DNA of 64,000 nucleotides from Gorsachius magnificus. Taxonomy: Eukaryota > Chordata > Aves > Pelecaniformes > Ardeidae. The DNA lies in contig CM067084.1 in the NCBI GenBank assembly GCA_034008185.1, forward strand, positions 70,218,612 to 70,282,611, in the 5' to 3' direction. Shown one piece after another: positions 24,626 to 38,027 of the stretch. Under the pieces are notes generated by a model. It worked only from the letters and a program-made list of their open reading frames with translations. It was not told the DNA's origin and did no database searches. How positions within the stretch are numbered: the first letter of the stretch is position 1; each line of letters starts with the position of its first letter. Made by a program: the position numbers and the translations under genes.

Positions 24626-24662
24626 GTTATATGAGGAGGTTATATGAAGGAGGTTATATGAA
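24626..24662 (+). repeat. 13-14 bp tandem repeat, about 2.8 copies
   Basis: The units are GTTATATGAGGAG (24626-24638), GTTATATGAAGGAG (24639-24652) and a partial GTTATATGAA (24653-24662). They are nearly identical, so this is a recent local duplication. Confidence 0.88.
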
Positions 24663-25524
24663 AACTTCTAAACAGTATTTGGAGAAAGATGAGTAATACC
24701 GTTCAGGAGGTCCCCAAGGACAACAAACAGTAGACATATTCCCTAGATAGCCCCAAAATAATGGTGTAGTGTGTTTGAAACATATTCATCATGCTTGCAT
24801 GGATCTTCTGCATCTCCCAGAGACCTGTGCATTTTCTCCTCATTTCCCCAGTGATGGAACGGCAGCATGAGTCCCAGCTTCCACTCTTTGTGCTCTACTA
24901 GCTTTTTCCAATCTACTGATGTGTCAAATTCTGCTTCTCTTCACTGCAGCTGTTTAACTTCCCTCCGCTCGTGCTGACCACACAAACATCTCTTGCTCTC
25001 TCAGGAGCAGAGATGCAGCAGGATTATTTTCCTCTGGGGTTGGTGTGGAAGCACAGTGGAAATGAGCTGGGTTTAAACTGCTTTCACAACCAGTTTGCAG
25101 GGCTGGCAGCATGCTTGCCCCACTGAGAATCCCCGTGACTCCTACCCCCCTACACTTCTAGGAATGAAACTGCTGCTTAAACCAGTCAGCTGCTGAAATC
25201 TTGCTGTCACGGCACGAATATTTCTACAGGACTCCTAAACTACTGTGAATCTCACAGTTATGTATGCCGGTGATTTTGGTTTTTCCACCCTCTTTGTGGC
25301 ATTTACTAGAAGGGATAAACATAACTGTTTGCTGACCTGTTTCTAATTCTGAAATTATCCCTGATTCCCAGTAGCTCCAGCACTCTGCAGCAGGAAACTT
25401 CTACTGAAAAGGCAGGACCTGTGTGACAAACACGTTTTAATCATTTAATCATGTCCTTCTCATGCAGCCTTTACACATTTATTTGAATATAGTCTTCAAA
25501 AATTCATGCAAACATAAAACAGGA

Positions 25525-25542
25525 TTTTTTTTTTTTTTTTTT
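25525..25542. repeat. T18 homopolymer
   Basis: Eighteen consecutive T residues in intronic DNA. No retroposon body was recognised next to it. Confidence 0.9.
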
Positions 25543-26155
25543 CCTTATTTCACACTATGTGTTTCTGTCAGGCAGAGAAAGATTCTTACTTCTGGAAACT
25601 GAAATCTCTTGTGTGTAACTTGGCTACCTCTGAACCCTTCTTGAGAGTGGTCTCTTTCAGGCTTGTGCTAGAGACAGATTTCTTCCATCTGTGGGAGTAA
25701 CTCGTGCACTGGGTTGCTGTTGTCTCCTCATACCAGAAGATTGCTATCAGATGAGCAGTGGATTCTTCATAATTCCTCATTTGGTTTTGAGGTGGGATCT
25801 TCTGCAAGCCTGTTATGTTTTCTGTCTAACCACTATTTCTCTCTCCCCACTTTTTTCATCATGATTTTTTGTAGCCTTTCATCACTTCTTTCTGTCCTTC
25901 CATTTCTGAATCTCTTTCCAGTGCTTTCTTGTTTTCCTGCTTTTCTTTCTTCCATTTCTGAGCATTACTCATTTTTGCACCTCACTAGTAATTTCTGGAT
26001 GAAATGAAACCTTTTTCTTTCTTTAGTAACAAAAAATATTATTGAGAAGAATGTAGCTAATGGTCTATGTTTCTATTTAAAAATCATAATTTTATTGGGA
26101 TAATAACAAAACTGCTGACACATCCCTAAATATAATTAATAAAAGGAATCTCTTC

Positions 26156-26460
26156 GACAGCAGTGGTAGGATGATTTGATCAGGGAGCTGTTAGCCAGGA
26201 CCTGACTTCAGTTTCTATGACCTTGAGCAAGCCTGAGCCTCCCTGAAGCCTGATTTCCCATTGCCTCTCACCTTGTAATATCATTTGCCTTGTGCAAAAC
26301 CGCTGTGACATGACATGATTTGACAGTCTACCTTGAGGTCAGATTTTGCAAAAAGTATAGAATCAGTCTGGTTTAGCTTCCTTATTTATAAACTTAAGAC
26401 AATGATACTGAAGTCTGCAGAGCGCCTGTGATCCCTAAATAAATGCTGAGTATTTTTATG
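26156..26460 (+). mobile_element. MIR SINE relic, apparently interrupted
   Basis: The left part (26160-26280) follows the MIR pattern. GTGGTAGGATG leads into GAGCTGTTAGCCAGGACCTG, then TGACCTTGAGCAAG (the MIR core reads TGACCTTGGGCAAG), then CCTCCCTGAAGCCTGATTTCCC. The expected continuation appears about 95-100 bp later (26378-26455) as TTATTTATAAACTTAAGACAATGATACTG, then GCAGAGCGCCTGTGATCC and a TATTTTTATGAT end. I read this as one ancient amniote MIR with inserted or badly diverged sequence in the middle. Confidence 0.55.
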
Positions 26461-26644
26461 ATCCCATTTTGAGAGGAATGCCTGTTTATAGGGTGGTTTT
26501 TGTGTCACATCCCTACAGTACTGAACAGCACTTTAAGATTTGCAGCATGCTGAAAATAATTGTTATAAATATTTTTTTCCAAGATTGTTTTGCATTTATC
26601 AGGCATGGCTGGCTCAGGACATAGGTAATAATTTGAATATGATG

Positions 26645-26790
26645 CTAGTACTTCTATTCTCACATAAATGAGAAAATTAAGCTACTTGCCCCAAACGGAA
26701 CAGAATTAATTTCTGCTGCAATTGCTGGACTTACAGTTTACAGGTTTACAATCCTATTCCAAGTCCTCTAAATGATATTACCAGTCTGGA
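26645..26790 (-). mobile_element. Possible MIR SINE relic
   Basis: The plus strand reads like a reversed MIR: ATAAATGAGAAAATTAAGCTACTTGCCCC, then TGCTGGACTTACAG and TCCTATTCCAAGTCCT. The order and spacing fit, but many positions have diverged. Confidence 0.38.
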
Positions 26791-27754
26791 CATTGAAATG
26801 GCATTTAGATTTGACTTTAAAATGCTCTTATTCTTTTCTAGAAGACAGTGAGTCTATGCAAGGAGATCTGGTGGAAAGGTCTGGCGAGGAAAGTGCCTGA
26901 GGTAGCACTGAGGGATTGTGGAGTGTTTATCTTGTAAAGCTTGGTGCCAAAAAGGACAACTGCTAGTTGCATAAAAAGCTGTGCTTTCAGCGTAACTATG
27001 ACTACAGGAATCGGGCCGGGATCACTGGGAATAAGCAAACATCTCCTGTCAATTTAAGATATTAAATGCACTGGAGACATTCTTCTTTAGTGCTAATATA
27101 TGTCCTGTTCGTTTCATTCAGCCATACCTGTGAACTAGTTTTATTCCACATTGCGTCACTTGATAGGATTTTCTGTGTTTAAGTGCTTTTACAGTTTGTT
27201 TGCGATGCAGCACAGGCAGGCATAAATTAGTGTGGGTTTGGCTAAAGGTTCAAGTCTGTCCAAGAGAATAATAGTGTCTTGCACTTCGTTCTTTCTGTGG
27301 GCTGCAGCAAAGGCAATGGTTTTCTTACTTGCTGCATCTGAAGGGTTGAGAAATGCTTTTCTGCTCTGCAAGGTGCTCTAACACAGGAGCAGAAGGTCTG
27401 GGCCTCCATTTTTTACATTTTTGCTAGGTGGAGCTCAGGGATACGGGGTTTCTGCTGGGCATTGGGATTGTGAAGCCCAAAGGCCTCTCTGAAACTCTCC
27501 CATGCTGTATATTATTGCAAGGTCCAGACATAACTTTTCACTTGACTCAGGCAGACAAAGTCTATAAAACTATCCTTTCTGGAATAAAGTGCCATTCAGG
27601 AGGCAGTAATGTTCCATTCCAATATTGCTTGGTATATTGTAAGACCACATTAAAACCACTTGTGAGTTGTACTCTGCCATAAGGTCTCAAAATATATGTG
27701 CGTAGATGGTTCAGTGTCTCCTGTTAATAGCTTTGGGAATTCTGAAGAGGTTGT

Positions 27755-27895
27755 AGGATTTCCCTTTCACAGATGTGGACACAGAAAGATGTAAATGACT
27801 TTCCTGGGAAAGAAAGGAGAGAAATTTAATAATACGCCAGACGTCTAAGCCAGCCTCTCAGCTTCAAGCACAAAACTACCCTTTTGCCCCTCAAC
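27755..27895 (-). mobile_element. MIR SINE relic
   Basis: The plus strand shows the reversed MIR core. TTTCACAGATGTGGACACAG is followed by AAATGACTTTCCTGGGAAAG and then a segment like the usual GAACCCAGG...GCTCTTAACCA end (GCCAGACGTCTAAGCC ... CTACCCTTTTGCCCC). Together with the two calls just upstream, it makes a local cluster of old MIR copies. Confidence 0.52.
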
Positions 27896-30779
27896 AAAAT
27901 AATAGATTAATTAAATCAAATGCATTTTACCAGTTCAAGGGAGAGTATGGGCTTGTAGAAGGTCTATTCTTGCCATAAAAATGAAACCTTATTTTTGAAA
28001 AAAATCAGAATTATTAATATTTCCAGAATGAAGGGCTGAAACATGGGAATTATTTTCATAATTAGCTTTAAGCAAGGACCGAGTAGACTTTTTCTACTTT
28101 TTTTGTGTTATTGTTTTGGAAGACTGAATGGGTAAATACACAGAATTTGAAGATGTGACTTCTGAGCCAAATTTCATTGTAACCGTATGGAAAGGTAATC
28201 TGTGATGGTAATGAAAAAAAGTTTTAAAGCTTTTCTGCTGTGTTAGAGGCATTTTGAACTGCATCTTTAAAAAGTTACACTCAGGAAGAAAGAAGGTAGC
28301 TAAATTTATGTCTAGGACCCTAATTCTAGATACGCTGTTGGAAAACATTGGCCCTGTGTTTCTGCACAATTCATAGAATTCACTTTTTATTACCACTTAT
28401 CTATTATGAACCAGTTACCATGTAAAACATAGCTGGGTTAGGATAAGGTCAGAAACGTTTATCAATACTTTGAAAATTTCTGAAAAAATTTATACCCCAA
28501 CTTACAGATGAAAATAAAAACTGAGAAAAGTTGATGGAGCCAAGTTAAGGAAAAATAGATGAGATTAACTGAAATATTTTGTTTAAATTGTGACCCTTTT
28601 AAGTGTAGCATTTTAAAGGTACGTCAAGGTTTACTTATAAAAATGATAAATACTCCAAATAAGATTTATTATTTGAATTGGGAAACTTGTCAAAATTGAA
28701 ATGTGTGTTGGAAAACATTGAGTTTGCCACATCAGCATTTTCCGACCAAAATTTATTTTTTTCTGAAAGTACCCTGGCAGTTTACTGTTCAGAATCATGT
28801 ACTTTTTTTTTTTTTCTCTGAGAGCTGGTAAATTTTTGACGTACGTAATATTTATATGACTCTGAGTTTATCTCAAAGCTACAATGTACTCTGCTTTACT
28901 TATATATTCTTCTCTCCATGAGATTCTTCGATTTGGTAATAAGGGGTTTATCTCCTTCCCCCTTTTTTTTAAACTGAGATATTAAGGGCCAAATTCATTA
29001 GGCTGATGCTCACAGTCTGCAGGTGACACTGCTATGTTTTTCTCTTTTCCTGTATTCAGTGGTCCATGATTCAGGTAATTGCCAGTTAGTTATCAGTTTT
29101 GAACATTTTGATAGCACACTGGGTTTTGTTTGTGGTGGTTTTTTACCTCCTCTCTCACTTGCCCTCTTTGACTGGAGCAACTACTGCAGCTTGTCAGTGT
29201 CTGAGGTTGGGCACTTTGCTGTTCCTTAATGCTGCTCTGTCACCTGCCACTGCATTTAAGCCATGTTCACAGACGTAAGCTAAATATCACACAGTTAAAA
29301 TCCAGAGAGAGGCTAAATCTCATGCTGGCGTGCTAGTTCATGCTAGCAAATAAGTTTATTTAAAAATCACCAAGTCCTGTGGTGGCAGAACCCAAGAGTC
29401 CCCCTTTCTGCCTTCTCTGCAGGTCAGTTCATAAGCTTCAGCTAACAAAGTTATCCCCAGAGGACACCACGGTTGTAAACTGGCAATGACATCTACTGTG
29501 GTAGGGGCTACAGGCTTTTACCGGAAATCTCAAAAAAAGCTTTATTCTCAGGGCTGTGGCCATTTTTAGTAGATCTTAGAAAGGTGAAGAATTACATACG
29601 AATGCACTAATTTTTAGTCCACTTTTTAATCTAGTAAATAGATGTTGGTGGCTGCATGGTAAGATGCTATTGTGCTTTTTCCTGTAGGGTTTGAGTTTCC
29701 AGCTTATTTTGATTTCTTAAGGAACTGCAAAAATCAGGAGGAAACCTCCACTTTAGGCTTGCCCAGCTCTATTGTAGTATGTTTTATGGTAATCAGGGGT
29801 ACTTCAGCTTGATGACCTTTCATCTAGGGCTGTGGTTTAACAGTGTACAGTGCTGCAGTCTGGGCTTTCATGTGTTTTGAGTATTGATTTTCCAGATAGG
29901 GAGAGCTGCAATAATCACCTGCGGAGGTCTGGCATCACTGTGACCTGGTTTGCTTTTATTCCTTATGGCTCTAGGCAAAGCAGTCGGTTCCCGGGAGCAG
30001 TGGGCTGCTGGAAACAGCATGCCTCTCCGCAATTTGCTTGTGTGAAAGCCCTGAAAAAGTGTTCCCTGGTGTAACTGGCTCTGCCTCTGGCTTTCCTTTC
30101 CAGCTTATTTCCATTCCACTTCTCTTTTTCTCCTCCCACCCTTCCAGTTGCAGGTGGGCCTGGAGCAGGCCCTTCCCCAGGAGCAGCAGCATTCGTCGCA
30201 GCCTGTATTGCTGGGCAGCCTCGCACCGGCACTGCTAATAGCTGCCGCATCGGAAGCTGAGGGAGTTGCATGTCAGATGCAAAATTACATATCAGATACA
30301 ACTTTGGTCAAGAATGACCTCAAAATGGTGCTTTGTTTCCATAATGTTTTGTTTCTTTCCTTCGGACAAAGAAATGTGCTGGCATTATCTTGTTCAAGTC
30401 TCTAGGTGAACTCACTTCTTCCCTTTAGGGTTTGAATCCGCTTCACACTGGGGTACCATGGTGATGGGTGGCTTCCAAATACCAAAGACAAAAAGTGTGA
30501 TAATGGTTGCTGTGGTGTTCTTAATCCCCTCATGATCCTCTTTATATGAGACTAGTTCTATGTGAAGAACCTATGATCCAGGCTAAATGCTCTCCATGCC
30601 AAAGGAATGACAATACAGGGAGCAGTGGTGCCTCACGGGGTTGCGTTGGTGACCGATGTCCATACTCCAGGTTTCTAAAGCTATGTCAGCAGATGTCTGT
30701 GTAATCCTGGATATGTGTACTCAATCTAAAAGAGTCTTTGTAAATGGGGTTCTCTCATGCGAATGAAGTTGCTGACTGA

Positions 30780-31180
30780 CTGTTTCAGAATACAGTATAT
30801 TATATTGTCAATATTTGTTTATCACATGTAATGGTGGGTATGCAATATTTATAGTCTTTCCGTAAGGATTACAGTTGGGAGTAGCGGAGTCACAACTAAT
30901 TGCCTCAGCTGCTACTTACAAAAGCCGGCTCAGTTACCTTACCTTGGTTGGAATAATCTAGCCCGGCGTTAGAAGTGTATTACCCAGTAAACACAATGCA
31001 GTTGATGCCTATTTGAAGAGACCTCAGTCATTTCAAAAGTCTCAGGAGACAAAATTAGTTATTTGTGTGGCTGAATCGCTGAACAAAAGAGAAGCCGTTT
31101 GTTATCTGAAGCAACAGGACAGCATATGTTCGACTGCAGTGCGGCTGGCAGCCTAGAGCCTTGAAAAATGTGTTCTTGTC
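30780..31180. promoter_or_regulatory. Candidate conserved non-coding element
   Basis: This stretch stands out from the surrounding AT-rich intron. It has even composition, retained CpGs (for example in GTAGCGGAGTC, AAGCCGGCTC, CCCGGCGTTAG and GTTCGACTGC), TAAT-type cores and no repeat similarity that I recognise. It has no long open frame. The call rests on texture only and needs cross-species alignment. Confidence 0.25.
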
Positions 31181-34100
31181 TTCAGGGGAGCACAGACATC
31201 AACTTTGTGCATCTCAAGAGGTGTTAAAACAACATCTGATGAGTCAAGTTGCAATCAAATGAGCCTTGCTAGGGAAGAGCAAGCAACATACTCAAAATTT
31301 TGGCAACTGCCATTTGCCCTTTTTAATAAGAGAAAATCCGCTGCCATTTCTCTCAAGTTTTCTTGAGCTTTACAATAAAAATGCCCTGATCTATTCTCTG
31401 TCTCTCACCCAACCCTTCTGAAATTTTAACATTAGAAGTGAAAATAAAATAAAAAGTTAAAATACAGTTTGTATTTTTGCTTCTGTTCTCTTACCTATTA
31501 AAGATTACTGAGTTTGTCACCTAAGATTTACTGACTTAGTCACCAGAAGGGAGACCTGTGGAACCTGTCTTTATTCTGGAAAAGGTAAATTGTCATTGTC
31601 TATTTTTATCATTTTGAAGAACACTTTGACTGCCAAACAAATATCCTGAAGAGTCAATTCTGCAGATGTATGTGGTCCTAAATCTGTCGTGTTTGTGTTC
31701 AGATATGCCATGCCATCTGTCTTCATGGTTGTAAGGAGCTTATTACATGTAACCCTTTGGGTAGTTTAGAGTTTGTATTTTGTGGCAGAAGATGCCAGTG
31801 ATGCCCACAGTTTTAGCACCCTCGCTCTGCTAAAGAAGGTAATCATTAGAGGCTTTTTATGCCCAGCAGCTTGCAAACACTGTGGAAAATAGTCCTTGTA
31901 CAAGATAAAGGTGAAAGGTGTGTGAAATGTTTTTCAAAGACCGTATGTTTTTTAGAAGGTTGAGCAATTTCACCACCAGTGCTAGGCAAGGATGAGGGAC
32001 TTCATTTGTGGATGATGAAAACAGCCTTGGCCAAAAGAGGTAACAGTCAAGTATGCAGAGGCGTTACATGCTTTGGTTGGATCTGTAATTCCATTATGCT
32101 GTCTGACTAGAAAGTGTGTGGTAAAGGAGTTTCACAGCAGAGCCTGAATTGCTGAGTCTTCTCTGGAAGCACAGGGAAAGAGAAATCATGTTCTGCCCAG
32201 GTTTGGCTGGCAGTGGTTGGAAGCAGAGATTGGTTCCACAACACCTAACTGTGGATGGTTCACTGGAAGAGCCTCAGCTGGGACTATGACACATTCATTA
32301 ATGGAGAAATCCATAACCATGTTGATATTAAAGGCTCAGATTCTTCTGGTCTTCTGCAGTAATTAACAGCTTAATTGCTTGGACACATCCACCTAGTGCT
32401 ATTGTGAACCATTCAGCTCTTATCATGGTGCTGTGCAGTACTCTGGAACATCCATTTGGAAGCAATTGTAGCATCAGGTAAAAAAGTAGATAACTTAGAG
32501 ACCTGATCCTGTTTACATTTGACTTGATCTCAATCAAACCTGCTGTGCTTAGTTTCCTACCTTATCCTTTGCCTTAATTTTACTAGTGCTTGCTGACAGG
32601 GTGTAGGCAAATGGGAGGAGATGCCTTAGATGTGAGGCTTCTCATTTCTGATGATTTTTCACCTCAGAATTCCTTTTTCCTCACAGAAGTCATGTTTATA
32701 ATGGAAATTGTGAAGGATCTAAGGAAACTCTTTCATCTTTTGCCTTTTTGCCTTGTTGAGAAATTATCACCGAAAGCGGAAGGACTGACCTTTTCTTCAT
32801 TCAGAAAAAATACAGGAAACTACATTAATCAATAAAGATTATTTCAATGTATGTTGGCTAAAACTGCTTAGTCTTGCCATGGCTATTACATCATGGGGAA
32901 ATTGTTACATTAGGAAGGCTAATAATTGCCTCAGTGAATGACACCTTATTTCGTTAGCATGCCTCATGCTGTCGCATGTTTATTGCAGTTATCAACGTAA
33001 ATGAGTGGTTTGTACACATGACATTGCATTCTGTTGACATCTTTATGTCAATACTTGGTCACATTCTCAGGGGCAGTAGCTCGACTGGTTATGTGTGACA
33101 GTGATTAGTGGGTATGGCAGCACAGACAAACCTTTTAAATATTTTTACTTTTTTCTTTTTTAACTTTGCCATGGCTGTGAGCAACATGGAAGAGCACCAC
33201 AGGCAGTGTGTTGTTCCCAGTGCTGCTTTATGAGCTGACCTAAAGAGAAAGGTAGCTAGCTTAGTACTATATAAAAAAAAGGAAAAAAATAATTGCAAAT
33301 TAGGTGGATTTACTCTTCAGGATATAAGCAAAGGGGCATTTATCAAAATATTGTACAAAACTTCTGCTATGTTTACTCGTGTCATTTCATTCACGCATCA
33401 TCACCATTCGCAGAGCCTAAACGTTTTGTCTGCCACTAGAATTGGAGTGTTGAAAATAGTTTCTTAATTGTTCTATACACCCTGAGTATCTTTATTATCA
33501 GATTATATACTTACAACACAGAATATAGATAGAGATTTATAATATGCAACATAAATATGATAAGAAGTGTCACTAGAGCTCATCCTTGATTAAGAATTTA
33601 TTTTACTCTCCTCTTATTTTTAATTTTCCCCTTTTTTCAGCATCCAGAGAGCACTTGTTCTCTAATGGCTCTCTGTGTTGGTGTTTGCTTGCAAATTGAA
33701 GTAAAAGATAAATGGCTTTCAGGGTAATACCTCTCCAAGGGCTTCCACTTGAGGGCTGGTGGCTGTTAGCAGAGCTTCAGTGTGTTTAGAAAAGTTTTGT
33801 CCTCAAACAAAAGCATTCCTGAGCCTCTAAGTGCAGTAAAATTGTTTTAGGCCTGGTGTGACAACAATCTCTAGCTGATTTATAAATCTTTCCAAGGAAT
33901 AGCCCAATTTGCCCACATTTTTCTATGAAAGTGAAATGTTCTGCACTTTTCTTAATAGGGATTCAAATGTTTTCCTTGCACATGTTTTTCCTCAGCAAAC
34001 AATTGATTTTTCGATAAAAGAAGGGGAGAAGAGCTGCTGGTATTTGGTTAGTTATGAACAAGTATTTGTAATAAATGCAGTAATCTTTTGCTTGTGCTAA

Positions 34101-35169
34101 GGTTGAAAGTTTCTGTCCATTGGAAAACAGTATTTTGAAATGTCTTTACATTTAATTTTCTAAATCTTTGCTTACTTAGGAATATTAAGCTCATCTATAG
34201 CTTAAACTTGCTTTATATTTTGATATTTCAAGCCCGCTGGTACACTGTTGCTGTGATAGATCATTGTGTTGTGTAAGAGTGTTCTGTCCTATAACCACTG
34301 CTAATGGAAGGGTCCTGCTTAGCACCCCTTGCCCATTGCCTTCTCAGATCAGACTTCACTATTTTGAAAAGACATCTCCTTACTCTAGGCTTGAGTTAGA
34401 AAGCCCTGGAAAAGGGGGGGTGAGGCTCTTGGAGCTCTGGGGAGATGATCCTGTGGATCGTGAGCCTCATCTCCCACAGGTGCTGGGCAGCATCTCTTCC
34501 CATTGACTCCTCTGGAAATGATTGATGTTCGATGCCTTAGAAAATCGTATTTGTGTGTCAGATAGCTTTATACAGCACTTACGCACAGACTGCATTATAT
34601 ATTTTCATAAATTTAAATTGTAAAATGGGGCTAATACAATTTTTTTTAAAAATAGCTCCATTACTAAAGATACACTGCTTATATAGCATCCATGTATGTC
34701 TTTTCTTCATTAGGTTTTCAGCTTTTCAAGAGCGTCCTGTAAAATCAGTAAGCATTTGGCTTAAGGAACCTGTGATTCATTTTTGTTACTTTCTGCTTCT
34801 CATGCCACTTACACTGAGCTTAATTCAAGCAGCTTCAGCAAAGGTCTGGAGCAAGATATGCATTCACATGTCTGGATTAGTGCTGAAACAGCATAGCAAA
34901 CTATTCCATTAGCATATAGGTCTGGGAAATTAAAGACTCAGTCTGAAATGAAGAGGAGCTCCAAGTCCTGGGCTCCTTTCTCTGTTCTGCTGCTGTGTCA
35001 TTTTATGTCTCCAAGATGGGTATTGAGGACAGTCTCATTAACAGTCCCCTCATCCTGCACTGTCCAGCATCAGGCGGAGTTTCATCAAAACTGACAAATG
35101 GAGACCTGAATTTCAGGTTGGTTTCTGTGTTTTGCTCTGGCAGAAGTTTAAACTGTTCATGTTTGGCAT

Positions 35170-35255
35170 TAAGCGCGTGGATGATGCCATTGACTTCAGT
35201 TCAGTGCATAAGGTTAAGCATTTGCACAATTGCATTTGGGAACTGGGGAATAAAA
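35170..35255 (+). repeat. Possible ancient amniote repeat fragment
   Basis: GCCATTGACTTCAGTTCAGTG followed by AAGGTTAAGCATTTGCACAA resembles a widespread old amniote repeat (CATTGACTTCAATGG ... AAGTTAAGCATGTGCTTAAG) seen in turtle and crocodile DNA. The match is partial and the family name is uncertain. Confidence 0.33.
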
Positions 35256-36285
35256 TGGAATGCAGAAAAATTAGTCTTTACCAGAGGAGCGGGACAGTAA
35301 CCTCTCCATACTAATTTATAAATAAGAAGAGTAGCTTTTTTTCCAAGCAAATGAAGTCACTGTTTTATAGCAAAATGCAGTTTATCTGAAGCCTCCCCTT
35401 AGCTCTTTTTTTGAAGTCATAAATTGCTGATGGCTGTGTGTGCCACAGGGCACACAAAAATCTTTTGCTGGAGGCTTTGTTTCAAGCTTGTGGGGCTTTT
35501 CCTGCTCAGTAGCCAGGCTTATTACATCAGATGTGCTTTTGTTTTGTTTCTTCAGTGCAGCTTTCAGGGTGACCTCTGCTGAGATAAAAGGACTAAAACC
35601 ACTGTGGATTTTCCTAAAGCAACATCTTCAGCAGCGATGGGCAATTCATCACTCTGAAAGCAGCTGCACACTCCAGAAAAGAGCCCAGACCAGAGCAGAC
35701 CTGGCAGAGCTCTCGCTTTTCTCTGTCCCTCCTGTATTGCTTGTGAATCAGGGCAATGTTAAATCTGAAAATATTGTAGTAGAGGTAATGACCGTGGTAA
35801 TGATTAAGAAAAAGCGTTGTCTCATTTTTTCTTGAGGAATTTAAGGAGTATTGTAATGTCATTACATTCCTGGTTGGCTGTTCATTGGGGGCTCTTCTGG
35901 AAGAGCTTGAATTTTGGGCTGTATCTTCACTGCATGGCTCAGTGCTGTTTAAACTCAGGCAAATCTAATGTGAAGGGGTTTGAAATGCTGCCAATAGTAA
36001 GGGCTGGCTTTAAGCTACTGTTATGAGAAGCACCACCGAAATAGGGAAGATGACCGGGTTTGGACCATGCAGAGATGCCGTGGCTGCTCTGTAATGAAGG
36101 GACATGTATATGCTGGGGAGCCATCCCAGGGCCTAATTTCCCAGTTGGTGGGTTTAAATATGGTTTTAGGCAAGCACAGAGCTCCAGAAAAGAATCTTTC
36201 CCCACTCCCTCCCCCCTAAAAAGGGGGAGAGCAGCAGGTTGGGCTTGAAGGAGCTCTTTGCACAAAGAGAGAAAGCTGTATCCCC

Positions 36286-36731
36286 CAAAGAATGATAAAG
36301 GGACTGGAGCATCTCCCCTATGAGGAAAGGCTGAGGGAGCTGGGCTTGTTTAGCCTGAAGAAGAGAAGACTGAGAGGGGACCTCATCAACACATACTAAA
36401 ATCTTAAGGGTGGATGTCACGAAGATGGAGTCAGACTCTTTGCAGTGGTGCCCAGCGACAGGACAAGGGGAAATGTGTACAAACTGAAACATCAGAGGTT
36501 TCAGTTGAATATGAGGAAAAAACTTTACTTTGAGTGTGAAAGAGCACTGGCACAGGCTGCCCAGGGGCTTTGTGGAATCTCCTTCTCTGGAATTATTCAA
36601 AGCCCGCCTGGACGAAGTCCTGTGTAACATGGTCTAGGAGAACCTGCTTTAGCAGGGGGGTTGGACTAGATGATCTCCCGAGGTCCCTTCCAACCCTTGC
36701 CATTCTGTGATTCTGTGTGTGATTCTGTGAA
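36286..36731 (+). mobile_element. CR1 LINE 3' end with broken pol frame
   Basis: Homology to CR1 pol starts around GGGACTGGAGCATCTCCCC. It runs through the [22 protein letters not shown] and [15 protein letters not shown] blocks, then the 3' UTR and a tail of three ATTCTGTG octamers (36705-36731). A stop in ACATACTAAAATC near 36398 and frameshifts later on break the ORF. It belongs to a different, older subfamily from the copy at 1-832, because its tail reads CTCCCGAGGTCCCTTCC with ATTCTGTG rather than ATTCTATG. It is 5'-truncated, as is usual for CR1. Confidence 0.92.
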
Positions 36732-38027
36732 ATATGACTGAAGGGCAAAGTTGCAGACCCAAGGGACATTAAAAGGTGCGAGTCCTGGTGTTTCTTGTGT
36801 TTAGCTTTAAAATAAAGCCTGATGCAGCAGCCTTCCTGTAAGAGAGGCGGTGGCGCCTGTCACCTGGGATGGTGCGGATGAGGCTGGCTGCTCTGCTCGA
36901 GCTGCAGGAGCTCGGTAGGGATCCAGCAGTTTTTTGGTGAGAGGGTAGGGTGGTGGGTGTTTGGCTTGGCGTAGCTGTCAATGACTAAATTGAATGTCAG
37001 GGAGTAGAAAAACAAAACCTCCCTCACTTGTGGAAGTGGCAAATAATAGTCTATTGTGAAGGTGACTCTGTTTACTTTCATTGCAATAGAAGGTAGGAGA
37101 TTTTGTAAGCAGTATTAGACCATTTCACAATCCATAAATCAATCCATGTTCTTTGAAATGGGGGTGGAGGTGGGGGTGTATGTGTCTGTTTATCAGCAAC
37201 AGATGCCCTAGAGTATTTCCTGGGAAACAGGTAAGGCTAATAGCAGGGAATAGTCCTGGAATAAGACTCAAATGAATAAAATAGTGAATATTTTTCATAA
37301 TATTTCTTTTTAATAAGATACAGGGGAGTTGAGGGAGGGCACTGGAGTGGTTTGAAGCTGAAAATCAAACATTTTTATGGAAATAGACTCCTTAAAGCTG
37401 CCTGTTATAGAAGTGCAACTGGTTTTCTATGAATGTGATATTTGTTCAATAGTTGAAATATGTTTCTTAAAAATAAATATGCCGTCAGTTTTCTTTTTTT
37501 GGTTATGTAATTCATAAATGCCATTTATAAGTAGTCTAGATAACTTGCCCCAGAAAGCCTGGAACACATCTGCCTGTAACCAGGCTGCAAAATAAGGGTT
37601 TATTTTATTAACCTTTGGTTAAATTACTAATGCAAATCAGTAAGTAGAGACGTGGTTCTGCCCCATGGCATGTATTGTCTAATGTTGATGAACCAGACCC
37701 AAGTTGCTTTAGGTTCTTTGCATTATTTAAAAAACCTTCTATGAACTACTACCTTATTTTACAATACATTTTAAACATTATTTTCTAAAAAGCAATTCTT
37801 TGAAACTTTTCTTAGATCTTTAACAATAGACCTTGCTATCGCCTTTGCACGCAGGTTTGGGGAAGCCTCTTGATTACTTACTGTAGTTATACTGTCATCT
37901 TTTTAACTCTCGTATTAATACTTAAATTCTACAGAGTGCTACTTAGTTCATATTTCCACCATACAGAGTGACAGCTTTGGCTTAAGGAAGTCTTAGAAAT
38001 TTATTCTAGCTTCAATGCTTAACGTCA

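Larger units (their letters stand above)
16688..26155. other. SORCS2: Intronic sequence downstream of the SORCS2 exon, first part
   Basis: This is unique, AT-rich intron with no recognised exon, RNA gene or full repeat. It has a TACATA-type microsatellite (18271-18303), a short tandem repeat (24626-24662) and an 18-T run (25525-25542). A stretch near 19020-19080 resembles an ancient amniote repeat that I could not name with confidence. Confidence 0.55.
27896..36285. other. SORCS2: Intronic sequence, no gene seen
   Basis: This is unique intronic DNA without a recognised exon. It includes a compact, higher-complexity stretch at 30780-31180 that looks like a conserved element, a T-run at about 28802-28815, and a fragment near 35170-35255 that resembles an old amniote repeat. 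Confidence 0.5.

Noticed and set aside
28985..29035. GGGCCAAATTCATTAGG, like the start of an old amniote repeat
   Set aside because: Similarity lasts only about 15 bases and the following sequence does not continue the pattern.
30420..30450. GGGTTTGAATCCGC, like a tRNA T-loop
   Set aside because: No matching acceptor stem, D-arm or anticodon arm could be placed around it.
36166..36630. 154-codon open frame on the - strand
   Set aside because: It is the antisense shadow of the CR1 copy at 36286-36731.
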